Part shown: piece by piece, positions 1 through 4,622 of the stretch
Layout: every line of letters begins with the position of its first letter
How positions within the stretch are numbered: position 1 is the stretch's first letter
Source: SIG607 sp045655165
GTDB taxonomy: Bacteria > Bacillota > Clostridia > Oscillospirales > Acutalibacteraceae
Assembly (NCBI GenBank): GCA_045655165.1
Contig: JAZOOT010000021.1
Coordinates: 1 to 9,095 of the forward strand
Direction: 5' to 3'
Length of the DNA: 9,095 bases
Position numbers and translations under genes: made by a program
The notes under the pieces: generated by a model
What the model was told of the DNA's origin: nothing
The model's input: only the letters and a program-made list of their open reading frames with translations
The model's database searches: none

Positions 1-29
1 CTTGTGCTTTTTGTGCTCTTCACTCTTCA

Positions 30-122
30 CTTTTCTCTAAATCCCCCACGCGACTTTTCCAGAGAAAAGATAAGAAAGAAGAGAGAAAAGAAAAGGTAGC
101 TTTTCTCCTGCGCCTTTGGCGC
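30..122. repeat. Inverted repeats upstream of the four-helix-bundle gene
   Basis: Three inverted repeats lie in this short leader. A 9-bp perfect pair CTTTTCTCT (30-38) and AGAGAAAAG (61-69) is followed by AGAAAAG-GTAG-CTTTTCT (89-106) and then by the short hairpin GCGCC-TTT-GGCGC (110-122). No open frame is evident in 1-180. The repeats end just before the promoter of the four-helix-bundle gene and may belong to the same cassette as the hairpin array on its other side, but the left boundary of any such unit cannot be fixed because the window begins here. Confidence 0.5.
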
Positions 123-137
123 TTTGGTCGAAAAGCA

Positions 138-166
138 TTGATTTTCAGTAAAAAGTGTGATATAAT
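138..166 (+). promoter_or_regulatory. Sigma-A promoter of the four-helix-bundle gene
   Basis: A -35 box TTGATT (138-143) and a perfect -10 box TATAAT (161-166) are separated by exactly 17 bp. They lie 24 bp upstream of the chosen start codon. The gene therefore carries its own strong vegetative promoter and does not depend on read-through from the left. Confidence 0.8.
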
Positions 167-189
167 GATTTCAAAGAGAGGTGAAGACA

Positions 190-540
190 ATGAATAGCCC
201 GTTACTTGAAAAATCTATGGATTTCGCTACTCAGATTGTACTTTTCTACGAGGAATTGTCCAAAACCAAAAAGGATACGACAATTGCGAAACAGTTGCTC
301 CGTTCTGCTACAAGTGTAGGTGCAAACATCAATGAAGCCATTTACGGAAACAGTAAAGCGGACTTTATCTCAAAATTACATATTTCTCTCAAAGAAACAG
401 GCGAAAGCGTTTATTGGCTTACGCTATTAAAAAGGACTAACTTGTTTGACTATGATTTTGATGATTTAATTTCACTTGCCAATGAAATTAAAAAAATGTT
501 AATAGCATCATTAAACACCGCAAAGGAGAATAACAAATAA
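190..540 (+). CDS. Four-helix-bundle protein (23S rRNA IVP / Avd-like family)
   Basis: This 116-aa all-helical protein matches the four-helix-bundle family known from open frames inside 23S rRNA intervening sequences. The same fold is used by Avd, the accessory protein of diversity-generating retroelements. The signature is the segment LRSATSVGANINEA (about residues 38-51), with a helical pattern and charged C-terminus throughout. The family is thought to bind nucleic acid as a pentamer, but the role of stand-alone members is unknown. A GTG at 181 is also in frame, but it lies inside the ribosome binding site GAGAGGTG. The ATG at 190 is correctly spaced and was chosen. The gene is monocistronic, between its own promoter and a terminator, and directly precedes an array of small DNA hairpins. 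There is no rRNA sequence in the window, so this is not an in situ 23S insertion. Family call is firm; function is not. Confidence 0.88.
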   Translation: MNSPLLEKSMDFATQIVLFYEELSKTKKDTTIAKQLLRSATSVGANINEAIYGNSKADFISKLHISLKETGESVYWLTLLKRTNLFDYDFDDLISLANEIKKMLIASLNTAKENNK

Positions 541-569
541 TTTTTCGGGCGAATCTTCTTCAGCGCGCC

Positions 570-602
570 AAAAAAGACAGTCAATTGACTGTCTTTTTTT
601 AT
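570..602 (+). terminator. Terminator after the four-helix-bundle gene
   Basis: The palindrome GACAGTCAATTGACTGTC (576-593) is flanked by an A-tract on the left (570-575) and seven T on the right (594-600). The loop is only AATT or so. The symmetric A/T flanks allow it to work in both directions. It sits 30 bp after the stop codon and marks the boundary between the gene and the hairpin array. Confidence 0.85.
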
Positions 603-603
603 T

Positions 604-740
604 CATTGCGAAAGCAATGGTATATCATCTACGATAGCGTTGCTATCGTTGTATCTCATCAGTCCGCAAGGACTGTATATCATCACGCGTAGCGTGTATC
701 AAAAACACTTTCGCATTGATTACATACACGGCTTCGCCGT
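604..740. repeat. Tandem array of small hairpins with a TATATCATC linker
   Basis: Consecutive short palindromes are joined by an almost constant linker. The hairpins are CATTGC-GAAA-GCAATG (604-619), ACGATAGC-GTT-GCTATCGT (631-649), AGTCC-GCAA-GGACT (661-674), CACGC-GTA-GCGTG (684-696) and, after a longer gap, ACGGC-TTC-GCCGT (728-740). The linkers are GTATATCATC (620-629), GTATCTCATC (651-660) and GTATATCATC (675-684). Stem sequences all differ while linkers are conserved, so structure rather than stem sequence is being kept. On the minus strand the linker reads GATGATATAC. I recall arrays with this linker from other gut Clostridia, but could not check that here. The array overwrites the 3' part of the minus-strand gene at 643-876. 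Confidence 0.85.
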
Positions 741-876
741 TTTTAAATCTCCGAGCTTTTTTGTAGTGACGGTCTAATAAAACAAGCTCATTCGAGTTAG
801 GGTTTTCTACAAAAACGTTCATTTTTGAAAGTCTGCCCGCCATGGCAGACTTTCTGTAAATTGTTAAATTTCTCAT
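643..876 (-). pseudogene. Truncated hypothetical gene fused into the hairpin array
   Basis: The open frame encodes 77 aa from ATG at 876 to TAG at 643. The first ~46-48 residues (MRNLTIYRKSAMAGRLSKMN to FKNGE) read like the N-terminus of a conserved Clostridia protein of unknown function that starts MRNLTIKR and has a KNGE motif near residue 45-50. I recall that family as about 120 residues or longer. From about codon 46 onward the coding sequence is the hairpin array itself, so the last ~30 residues are not homologous protein. Promoter (-35 at 921-926, -10 at 898-903) and ribosome binding site (AAGGGGGAT) are intact. It is therefore most likely a gene broken by insertion of, or recombination with, the repeat cassette. 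The function of the intact family is unknown to me, and the resemblance is from memory. Confidence 0.6.
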
Positions 877-897
877 TTTATCCCCCTTATATTATGT

Positions 898-926
898 GTT
901 ATATCAAGATTTATTAGATTTGTAAA
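898..926 (-). promoter_or_regulatory. Sigma-A promoter of the truncated minus-strand gene
   Basis: On the minus strand, -35 TTTACA (complement of 921-926) and -10 TATAAC (complement of 898-903) are separated by 17 bp. They lie 22 bp upstream of the start codon at 876. Its preservation suggests the gene was disrupted recently or that the shortened product is still made. Confidence 0.65.
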
Positions 927-1038
927 AAGAATATAGGCACACATTGGCAAACCACTTATCACAGAACTCAATACCGTATTTTCTTAAATTATCGGTAACA
1001 TTATCTGGTGCTGTATTGTTTTTATTCAGACATCTTTT
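904..1038 (-). other. Possible coding remnant in the gene-free stretch 877-1105
   Basis: A 44-codon open stretch without a start codon runs on the minus strand to a TGA at 904-906. Its translation looks protein-like, including NLRKYGIEFCDKWFANVCLY, and begins right after a TAA at 1039-1041. I do not recognise the family. It may be the tail of a degraded gene, or a chance frame in AT-rich DNA. The only other structure here is a weak hairpin TTTTTTACG-AAGA-CGTAAAAAA (1035-1056). No other gene or RNA was found between 877 and the pckA promoter. Confidence 0.25.
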
Positions 1039-1105
1039 TTACGAAGACGTAAAAAACGCTTGGGTTTTTCTTTGCTTTTTTGGTAAATTATTTTATAAAT
1101 AATTG

Positions 1106-1134
1106 TTGAAATATTAACAAAAATATAATATAAT
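1106..1134 (+). promoter_or_regulatory. Sigma-A promoter of pckA
   Basis: -35 TTGAAA (1106-1111) and -10 TATAAT (1129-1134) have a 17-bp spacer. A second overlapping TATAAT lies at 1124-1129, but its spacing to TTGTTG is only 15 bp. Transcription should start near 1141, leaving a leader of about 70 nt without an obvious riboswitch fold. The in-frame ATG at 1133 falls inside the -10 box, which rules it out as the pckA start. Confidence 0.8.
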
Positions 1135-1210
1135 GGTTAACGAAAATGGGGAAATATGGTGTTTTGCACGCGTATATCCTTTAAAATATTTTTCAGAGAG
1201 GAAAAACACA

Positions 1211-2815
1211 ATGAAACAACTTGATTTAACAAAATACGGCATTTACGGCGCAAAAGAAGTTATTCACAACCCGTCATATGAAGAACTTTTTGCCGCTGAA
1301 ACCGACCCTGCACTAGAGGGTTTTGAAAAGGGCGTTGAAACCGAACTTGGCGCAGTAAACGTTATGACAGGTATTTACACCGGCCGTTCGCCTAAAGACA
1401 AATTTATTGTTATGGACGAAAACTCCAAAGACACAGTTTGGTGGACAAGTGACGAATTTAAAAACGACAACCACCCCTGCAGCATTGATACTTGGAATTC
1501 TTTAAAAGACCTTGCTGTTAAAGAACTTTCTGATAAGAAACTTTATGTAATGGACGTTTTCTGCGGTACAAATGCCGATTCCCGTATGGCTATCCGCTTT
1601 ATTATGGAAGTTGCTTGGCAGGCACACTTTGTTAAAAATATGTTCATTGCTCCTACAGCCGAAGAACTAGAAAACTTTGAACCCGACTTTATTAGTTACA
1701 ACGCTTCTAAAGCAAAGGTAGAAAACTTTAAAGAATTAGGCCTTAATTCTGAAACTGCTGTTGTATTTAACATTACTTCTAAAGAACAGGTTATTCTTAA
1801 CACCTGGTACGGCGGCGAAATGAAAAAAGGTATGTTCTCTATGATGAACTACTATTTGCCCCTTAAAGGTATGGCTTCCATGCACTGCTCGGCTAACACC
1901 GATATGAACGGCGAAAACACCGCGCTCTTCTTCGGTCTTTCGGGCACAGGTAAAACCACCCTTTCAACCGACCCCAAGCGTTTGCTTATTGGCGACGACG
2001 AACACGGTTGGGACGACAACGGCGTGTTTAACTTTGAAGGCGGCTGTTACGCAAAGGTTATTAACCTTGATAAAGAAAGCGAACCCGACATTTATAATGC
2101 AATTAAACGCAATGCACTTTTAGAAAATGTTACTGTTGACGAAAACGGCGTTTGCGACTTTGCCGATGGCTCGGTAACCGAAAACACACGTGTTTCTTAC
2201 CCCATTGACCACATTGAAAAAATTGTTCGCCCCGTTTCTGCAGCACCCGATGCTAAAAATGTTATCTTCCTTTCGGCCGATGCTTTCGGCGTATTGCCTC
2301 CTGTTTCGGTTTTAACTCCTGAACAGGCACAGTACTACTTCCTTTCGGGCTTTACTTCTAAACTTGCAGGTACCGAACGCGGTATTACCGAACCCACACC
2401 TACTTTCTCGGCTTGTTTCGGTCAGGCATTCTTGGAATTACACCCCACAAAATACGCCGAAGAACTTGTTAAGAAAATGGAAAAGAGCGGCGCTAAAGCA
2501 TATTTGGTAAACACCGGCTGGAACGGTTCGGGCAAACGTATTTCTATTAAAGATACCCGCGGTATTATTGATGCTATTCTTGATGGTTCAATTCTTAAAG
2601 CCGAAACCAAAACAATTCCTTACTTTAATTTGGCAGTTCCCACTGCACTTCCGGGTGTTGATACAGGTATTCTTGACCCGCGCGACACCTATGCAGACGC
2701 AGGCGTTTGGGAAGAAAAAGCAAAAGATTTAGCAAGCAGATTTGTTAAAAACTTTGAAAAATACACCGGCAACGATGCAGGTAAAGCACTCGTTAAAGCA
2801 GGCCCTGAACTTTAA
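1211..2815 (+). CDS. pckA: Phosphoenolpyruvate carboxykinase (ATP)
   Basis: This cytoplasmic enzyme interconverts oxaloacetate + ATP and PEP + CO2 + ADP. In gluconeogenesis it runs toward PEP; in many gut anaerobes it runs as a CO2-fixing, ATP-yielding step toward oxaloacetate and succinate. The 534-aa length fits the ATP-dependent family (E. coli 540). Visible motifs are TGRSPKDKF near the N-terminus, the P-loop GLSGTGKTT (residues 242-250, K248), and the family signature LIGDDEHGWDDNGVFN (259-274), with metal/nucleotide aspartates D262 and D263. A GWNGSGKR segment follows in the C-terminal half. The start at 1211 follows AGAGAGGA with good spacing. The frame is open back to 1133, but that extension overlaps the promoter. 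The gene is single, with its own promoter and terminator. Nothing is missing or odd. Confidence 0.97.
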   Translation: MKQLDLTKYGIYGAKEVIHNPSYEELFAAETDPALEGFEKGVETELGAVNVMTGIYTGRSPKDKFIVMDENSKDTVWWTSDEFKNDNHPCSIDTWNSLKDLAVKELSDKKLYVMDVFCGTNADSRMAIRFIMEVAWQAHFVKNMFIAPTAEELENFEPDFISYNASKAKVENFKELGLNSETAVVFNITSKEQVILNTWYGGEMKKGMFSMMNYYLPLKGMASMHCSANTDMNGENTALFFGLSGTGKTTLSTDPKRLLIGDDEHGWDDNGVFNFEGGCYAKVINLDKESEPDIYNAIKRNALLENVTVDENGVCDFADGSVTENTRVSYPIDHIEKIVRPVSAAPDAKNVIFLSADAFGVLPPVSVLTPEQAQYYFLSGFTSKLAGTERGITEPTPTFSACFGQAFLELHPTKYAEELVKKMEKSGAKAYLVNTGWNGSGKRISIKDTRGIIDAILDGSILKAETKTIPYFNLAVPTALPGVDTGILDPRDTYADAGVWEEKAKDLASRFVKNFEKYTGNDAGKALVKAGPEL

Positions 2816-2823
2816 TTAAAACA

Positions 2824-2857
2824 AAAGCCCAACTTCACGTGAAGTTGGGTTTTTTTA
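2824..2857. terminator. Bidirectional terminator between pckA and an XRE gene
   Basis: The perfect palindrome CCCAACTTCACGTGAAGTTGGG (read as two 11-nt arms, 2828-2849) is followed by eight T (2850-2857) on the plus strand and by CTTTTGTTTT on the minus strand. It closes pckA from the left and the minus-strand regulator, which ends at 2855, from the right. Confidence 0.9.
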
Positions 2858-3052
2858 TTTAACATATTCAATTATATCTTCTATTTTGCAGTCAAGCGCA
2901 GCGCAAAGTTTATCTAACGTTTTTGTTGTAATGTTTTCGTTTGCTTTAAGACGTCTTACTGTTTTGCTGTCAATTCCGCATTTTTCTCTTAAAGTATAGG
3001 TGGAAAAGCCCTTTGCTTTCATGGTTATAAAGAGTTTTTCGTAACTTATCAT
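2855..3052 (-). CDS. Small XRE-family (HTH_26-like) DNA-binding regulator
   Basis: A 65-aa protein consisting almost entirely of a Cro/C1-type helix-turn-helix. The segment TYTLREKCGIDSKTVRRLKA (about residues 18-37) supplies the two DNA-contacting helices, and the C-terminus TLDKLCAALDCKIEDIIEYV is the usual end of this subfamily. It would bind operator DNA as a dimer. The ATG at 3052 follows the excellent site AAGGAGGGG; an upstream frame extension to 3073 would overlap that site. The gene is divergent from a 49-aa small-protein gene. A 15-bp inverted repeat in the shared intergenic region (3076-3090 and 3110-3124) is its likely operator. Similar regulator/small-protein pairs occur, as I recall, in mobile or phage-derived regions of gut Clostridia. 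Confidence 0.85.
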   Translation of the reverse strand: MISYEKLFITMKAKGFSTYTLREKCGIDSKTVRRLKANENITTKTLDKLCAALDCKIEDIIEYVK

Positions 3053-3063
3053 AAAACCCCTCC

Positions 3064-3092
3064 TTGACAACAAATATTATGGGGGTTATAAT
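3064..3092 (+). promoter_or_regulatory. Consensus sigma-A promoter of the 49-aa small-protein gene
   Basis: A perfect -35 TTGACA (3064-3069) and perfect -10 TATAAT (3087-3092) are separated by 17 bp. The spacer contains the GGGGG core of the left operator half. The -35 box also overlaps the ribosome binding site region of the divergent regulator, so the two genes are physically interlocked. A promoter this close to consensus would normally need a repressor. Confidence 0.88.
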
Positions 3093-3124
3093 CTAAAACA
3101 TTAAGGGTATATAGCCCCCATATT
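3076..3124. promoter_or_regulatory. Inverted-repeat operator between XRE gene and small ORF
   Basis: ATTATGGGGGTTATA (3076-3090) and TATAGCCCCCATATT (3110-3124) are inverted copies matching at 13 of 15 positions. Their centres are 34 bp apart, about three helical turns, so two dimers would lie on the same face of the helix. One half sits in the promoter spacer and the other lies just ahead of the small gene's ribosome binding site. This arrangement suits repression and autoregulation by the adjacent XRE protein. The binding itself is inferred. Confidence 0.65.
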
Positions 3125-3137
3125 TTAGGAGGGTTTT

Positions 3138-3287
3138 ATGGCTGATTACAAACAAATGTATTTAACCTTGCTTGACGCAACCGAAAAAGCAATGAAAGAA
3201 CTTGTTTCTGCACAGCGCGCCTGCGAAGAACTTTTTGTTCTTTCAAGCAAAGAGGAAGACAAAGAAAAAGCAAAAAACAACAAATAA
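3138..3287 (+). CDS. 49-aa helical small protein, unknown function
   Basis: The frame ATG 3138 to TAA 3287 encodes 49 residues starting MADYKQMYLTLLDATEKAMK and ending in a Lys/Glu-rich tail (EEDKEKAKNNK). The pattern is one long amphipathic helix with a possible coiled coil over residues 3-36 (heptad-like L/M/A spacing), with no signal peptide or membrane segment. The gene has a consensus promoter, an AGGAGGG ribosome binding site (3127-3133) spaced 4 nt from ATG, and its own terminator, which together make a strong case for a real gene despite its size. I recall similar MYLTLL-type small proteins next to small XRE regulators in gut Firmicutes. Whether it is an antirepressor, partner or unrelated product is unknown. 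Confidence 0.8.
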   Translation: MADYKQMYLTLLDATEKAMKELVSAQRACEELFVLSSKEEDKEKAKNNK

Positions 3288-3290
3288 GCA

Positions 3291-3325
3291 TAAAACCGAC
3301 TTTATAAAAAGTCGGTTTTATTTTT
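3291..3325 (+). terminator. Terminator after the 49-aa small protein
   Basis: TAAAACCGACTTT (3291-3303) pairs perfectly with AAAGTCGGTTTTA (3308-3320) around the loop ATAA, followed by TTTTT (3321-3325). It starts 4 bp after the stop codon and insulates spoIIID from this cassette. Confidence 0.9.
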
Positions 3326-3354
3326 ACATATTTCCCTTTTTTGTTTCATAGAAT
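3326..3354 (+). promoter_or_regulatory. Sigma-E-like sporulation promoter of spoIIID
   Basis: ACATATT (3326-3332) matches 6 of 7 positions of the Bacillus sigma-E -35 consensus (KMATATT). CATAGAAT (3347-3354) matches 7 of 8 of the -10 consensus CATACAMT. The spacer is 14 bp, as expected. spoIIID is a classic mother-cell sigma-E gene in Bacillus, so the location fits. The element begins immediately after the preceding terminator. Confidence 0.7.
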
Positions 3355-3382
3355 AAAACAAGTCCGTTTAGGAGTTGATTTT

Positions 3383-3637
3383 ATGAAACATTGGGCAAAG
3401 CCCAGGGCGGTTGTTTTGGGCGAATATATTTTAGATACCGGCGCTACGGTGCGCGCCACGGCAAAAGAGTTTAACATTAGCAAATCTACCGTACATAAAG
3501 ATGTTACCGAACGGCTTAGAAAAACCAACCCCGCGCTTTTTTCGGGCGTAAACAAAGTACTACAAAAAAACAAAGAAGAACGGCATATTCGCGGCGGCGA
3601 GGCCACAAAGAAAAAATATATGGCTATTAAAAAATAA
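3383..3637 (+). CDS. spoIIID: Sporulation transcriptional regulator SpoIIID
   Basis: SpoIIID is a small mother-cell DNA-binding protein. It activates and represses many sigma-E genes and helps switch to sigma-K. The 84-aa product matches the family end to end: helix-turn-helix TVRATAKEFNISKSTVHKDV (residues 22-41), then the C-terminal basic motif RHIRGGEATKKKY (67-79) that contacts DNA. The start at 3383 follows TAGGAG with an 8-nt gap. A TTG 14 codons upstream lies in the promoter region and was rejected. The gene sits alone between terminators behind a sigma-E-like promoter. Its presence is strong evidence that the organism forms endospores. Confidence 0.96.
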   Translation: MKHWAKPRAVVLGEYILDTGATVRATAKEFNISKSTVHKDVTERLRKTNPALFSGVNKVLQKNKEERHIRGGEATKKKYMAIKK

Positions 3638-3669
3638 CGGAAAACTTATACTGTTTTCCGTTATTTTTT
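3629..3669 (+). terminator. Terminator of spoIIID overlapping its stop codon
   Basis: AAAAAATAACGGAAAAC (3629-3645) pairs with GTTTTCCGTTATTTTTT (3653-3669) around TTATACT. The arms are perfect over 17 bp, and the TAA stop codon of spoIIID is inside the left arm. The A/T flanks make it usable in both directions. Confidence 0.9.
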
Positions 3670-3719
3670 CACCAATTTTTAATTTTGTTATACACTGTAT
3701 CATCTAAGGTGGTGAAATT

Positions 3720-3914
3720 ATGAACAATTACGATATTGAAAAACTGATTGCTGCAGCAAAAAACGGCGAAGCAAAAGATTTATTATCTAAATTATCGTTA
3801 AGTGATGCCGCAAAGGTTAAAAGCGTTTTAAACAACCAAAAATTAACCGAACAACTTTTAGCAAGTGAGCAAGCGCAACAAATTATTAAAAAAATAATGG
3901 GAGATAAAAAGTAA
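3720..3914 (+). CDS. 64-aa helical protein, first gene of an unknown three-gene operon
   Basis: A short, highly charged, all-helical protein with no membrane segment, cysteine or known catalytic motif. The segment LLSKLSLSDAAKVKSVLNNQ (about residues 21-40), followed by a repeat-like LTEQLLASEQAQQIIKKIMG, suggests paired helices. The ATG at 3720 follows AAGGTGGTG (3706-3714). Its stop codon abuts the next ATG with no gap, so translation is coupled. Short proteins of this look occur, to my memory, next to the same two partners in other Clostridia. The upstream TATACACT (3689-3696) resembles a sigma-E -10 box but has no convincing -35. Function unknown. Confidence 0.8.
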   Translation: MNNYDIEKLIAAAKNGEAKDLLSKLSLSDAAKVKSVLNNQKLTEQLLASEQAQQIIKKIMGDKK

Positions 3915-4229
3915 ATGGATGATTTAAGTGAAAAACTAAACAGCATACTTTCGGACCCGCAAAGTTTAAACCGCATACGCGAAATGGCAGAAGGGCTGTT
4001 AGGCGAACAAAAACCCGCCGAAGAAAGCCCCCTTGGCGATATTGATATAACCAAAATTATGAATATTGTGGGCAAAATTAAAAACAGCGAAAGCAGCCAG
4101 CGCGAAAAACTTTTGTTGGCACTTCGTCCGCACTTAAAAGAGGAACGCAGAGAACGGGTTGATACCGCCGTTAAAATTTTAAAACTTATTGAAATTGCGC
4201 CTTTTTTAAAAGACAGCGGATTATTTTAA
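3915..4229 (+). CDS. 104-aa helical protein, conserved in Clostridia, unknown function
   Basis: The N-terminal part (residues 1-30) has the pattern KLNSILSDPQSLNRIREMAE, a linker of Pro/Glu/Asp follows, and the C-terminal half carries REKLLLALRPHLKEERRERV and then VKILKLIEIAPFLKDSGLF. That last pattern (LLLALRPHL..ERR.RVD.A...L) is, from memory, the hallmark of an uncharacterised Clostridia family. No signal peptide; probably cytoplasmic or peripherally membrane-associated through the hydrophobic C-terminal helix. It starts directly after the stop of the 64-aa gene and its own stop overlaps the ribosome binding site of the next, so the three form one operon. The nearest functional neighbour is spoIIID, suggesting but not proving a sporulation role. 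Confidence 0.82.
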   Translation: MDDLSEKLNSILSDPQSLNRIREMAEGLLGEQKPAEESPLGDIDITKIMNIVGKIKNSESSQREKLLLALRPHLKEERRERVDTAVKILKLIEIAPFLKDSGLF

Positions 4230-4241
4230 GGGGGTGTTTGT

Positions 4242-4514
4242 TTGACCGAATTTGAACGCCAAAAGGCCGAAGCCGAACAGCGAGTTAAAGAAATGAACCG
4301 CCGTTATAACGAAAAGGCATCAAGCAAACCGCCCGAAACAAAACCCATTCAAGCGGTGCCGAAAAGCACCCCTTTTGACATTTTTAAACTGCTTAAATTA
4401 GATAACTTCCGCGCCGATTCCGACCGTCTTTTACTGCTTGGTTTGTTCTTGCTTTTAAGCAGCCAAGAGGCAGATGATTTGCTCCTTTACGCCCTTATTT
4501 ATATAATGATATAG
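4242..4514 (+). CDS. 90-aa protein with coiled N-terminus and hydrophobic C-terminus
   Basis: Third gene of the operon, starting at TTG 4242 after the strong site AAGGGGGTG (4228-4236), which overlaps the preceding stop codon. Residues 1-25 are a charged helix (FERQKAEAEQRVKEMNRRYN). Residues 28-44 are a Pro/Lys-rich linker. Residues 62-90 form two hydrophobic segments (LLLLGLFLLL and LLLYALIYIMI) separated by the acidic stretch SSQEADD. This resembles a helical hairpin lying on or in the membrane, ending abruptly at the C-terminus. I recall similar leucine-rich tails with an acidic turn beside homologues of the 104-aa gene. Possible role: anchoring the other two proteins to a membrane. That is inference only. 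No terminator is obvious after it. Confidence 0.78.
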   Translation: MTEFERQKAEAEQRVKEMNRRYNEKASSKPPETKPIQAVPKSTPFDIFKLLKLDNFRADSDRLLLLGLFLLLSSQEADDLLLYALIYIMI

Positions 4515-4555
4515 CATTTAATAACAATTGGTTATGATGTCTTCCTTTTAGTTTG

Positions 4556-4607
4556 TGTTAAAATAAGTTTTTCAAACCTATACTAATAGTTATAGTCAAT
4601 AACTATT
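4556..4607 (+). promoter_or_regulatory. Promoter and 23-bp palindromic operator of the XRE gene
   Basis: A -10 box TATACT (4579-4584) lies 17 bp after the weak -35 TGTTAA (4556-4561). Immediately downstream is the palindrome AATAGTTAT (4585-4593), spacer AGTCA, ATAACTATT (4599-4607). It covers the expected transcription start and ends against the ribosome binding site. The position suits autorepression by the XRE protein encoded just after it. Confidence 0.6.
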
Positions 4608-4622
4608 GGGGAGATGAGCAGA

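Noticed and set aside
190..540. In-place 23S rRNA intervening sequence
   Set aside because: No rRNA sequence is recognisable on either side, and the gene has its own promoter and terminator.
604..740. CRISPR array interpretation of the repeat region
   Set aside because: The constant element is only 10 bp and the variable parts are palindromic and short (11-19 bp), with no cas genes; this is a hairpin array, not repeats with spacers.
1133..1210. N-terminal extension of pckA from ATG 1133
   Set aside because: The ATG lies within the TATAAT box, has no ribosome binding site, and the extra 26 residues do not resemble PEP carboxykinase.
2422..2610. Minus-strand open frame inside pckA
   Set aside because: Antisense shadow of a strongly conserved gene; no promoter or ribosome binding site and no protein resemblance.
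3346..3606. Minus-strand open frame across spoIIID
   Set aside because: Lies entirely opposite a well-supported gene and its composition (Ser/Phe/Cys-rich) is typical of antisense reading.
3689..3696. Sigma-E -10-like TATACACT before the three-gene operon
   Set aside because: No matching -35 at 13-15 bp (AT-rich runs only), so it is mentioned as a hint but not listed as a promoter.
3728..4075. Minus-strand open frame across the 64- and 104-aa genes
   Set aside because: Hydrophobic Ser/Ile/Phe-rich translation typical of antisense to helical Glu/Lys-rich proteins; no start signals. The plus-strand genes have good ribosome binding sites.
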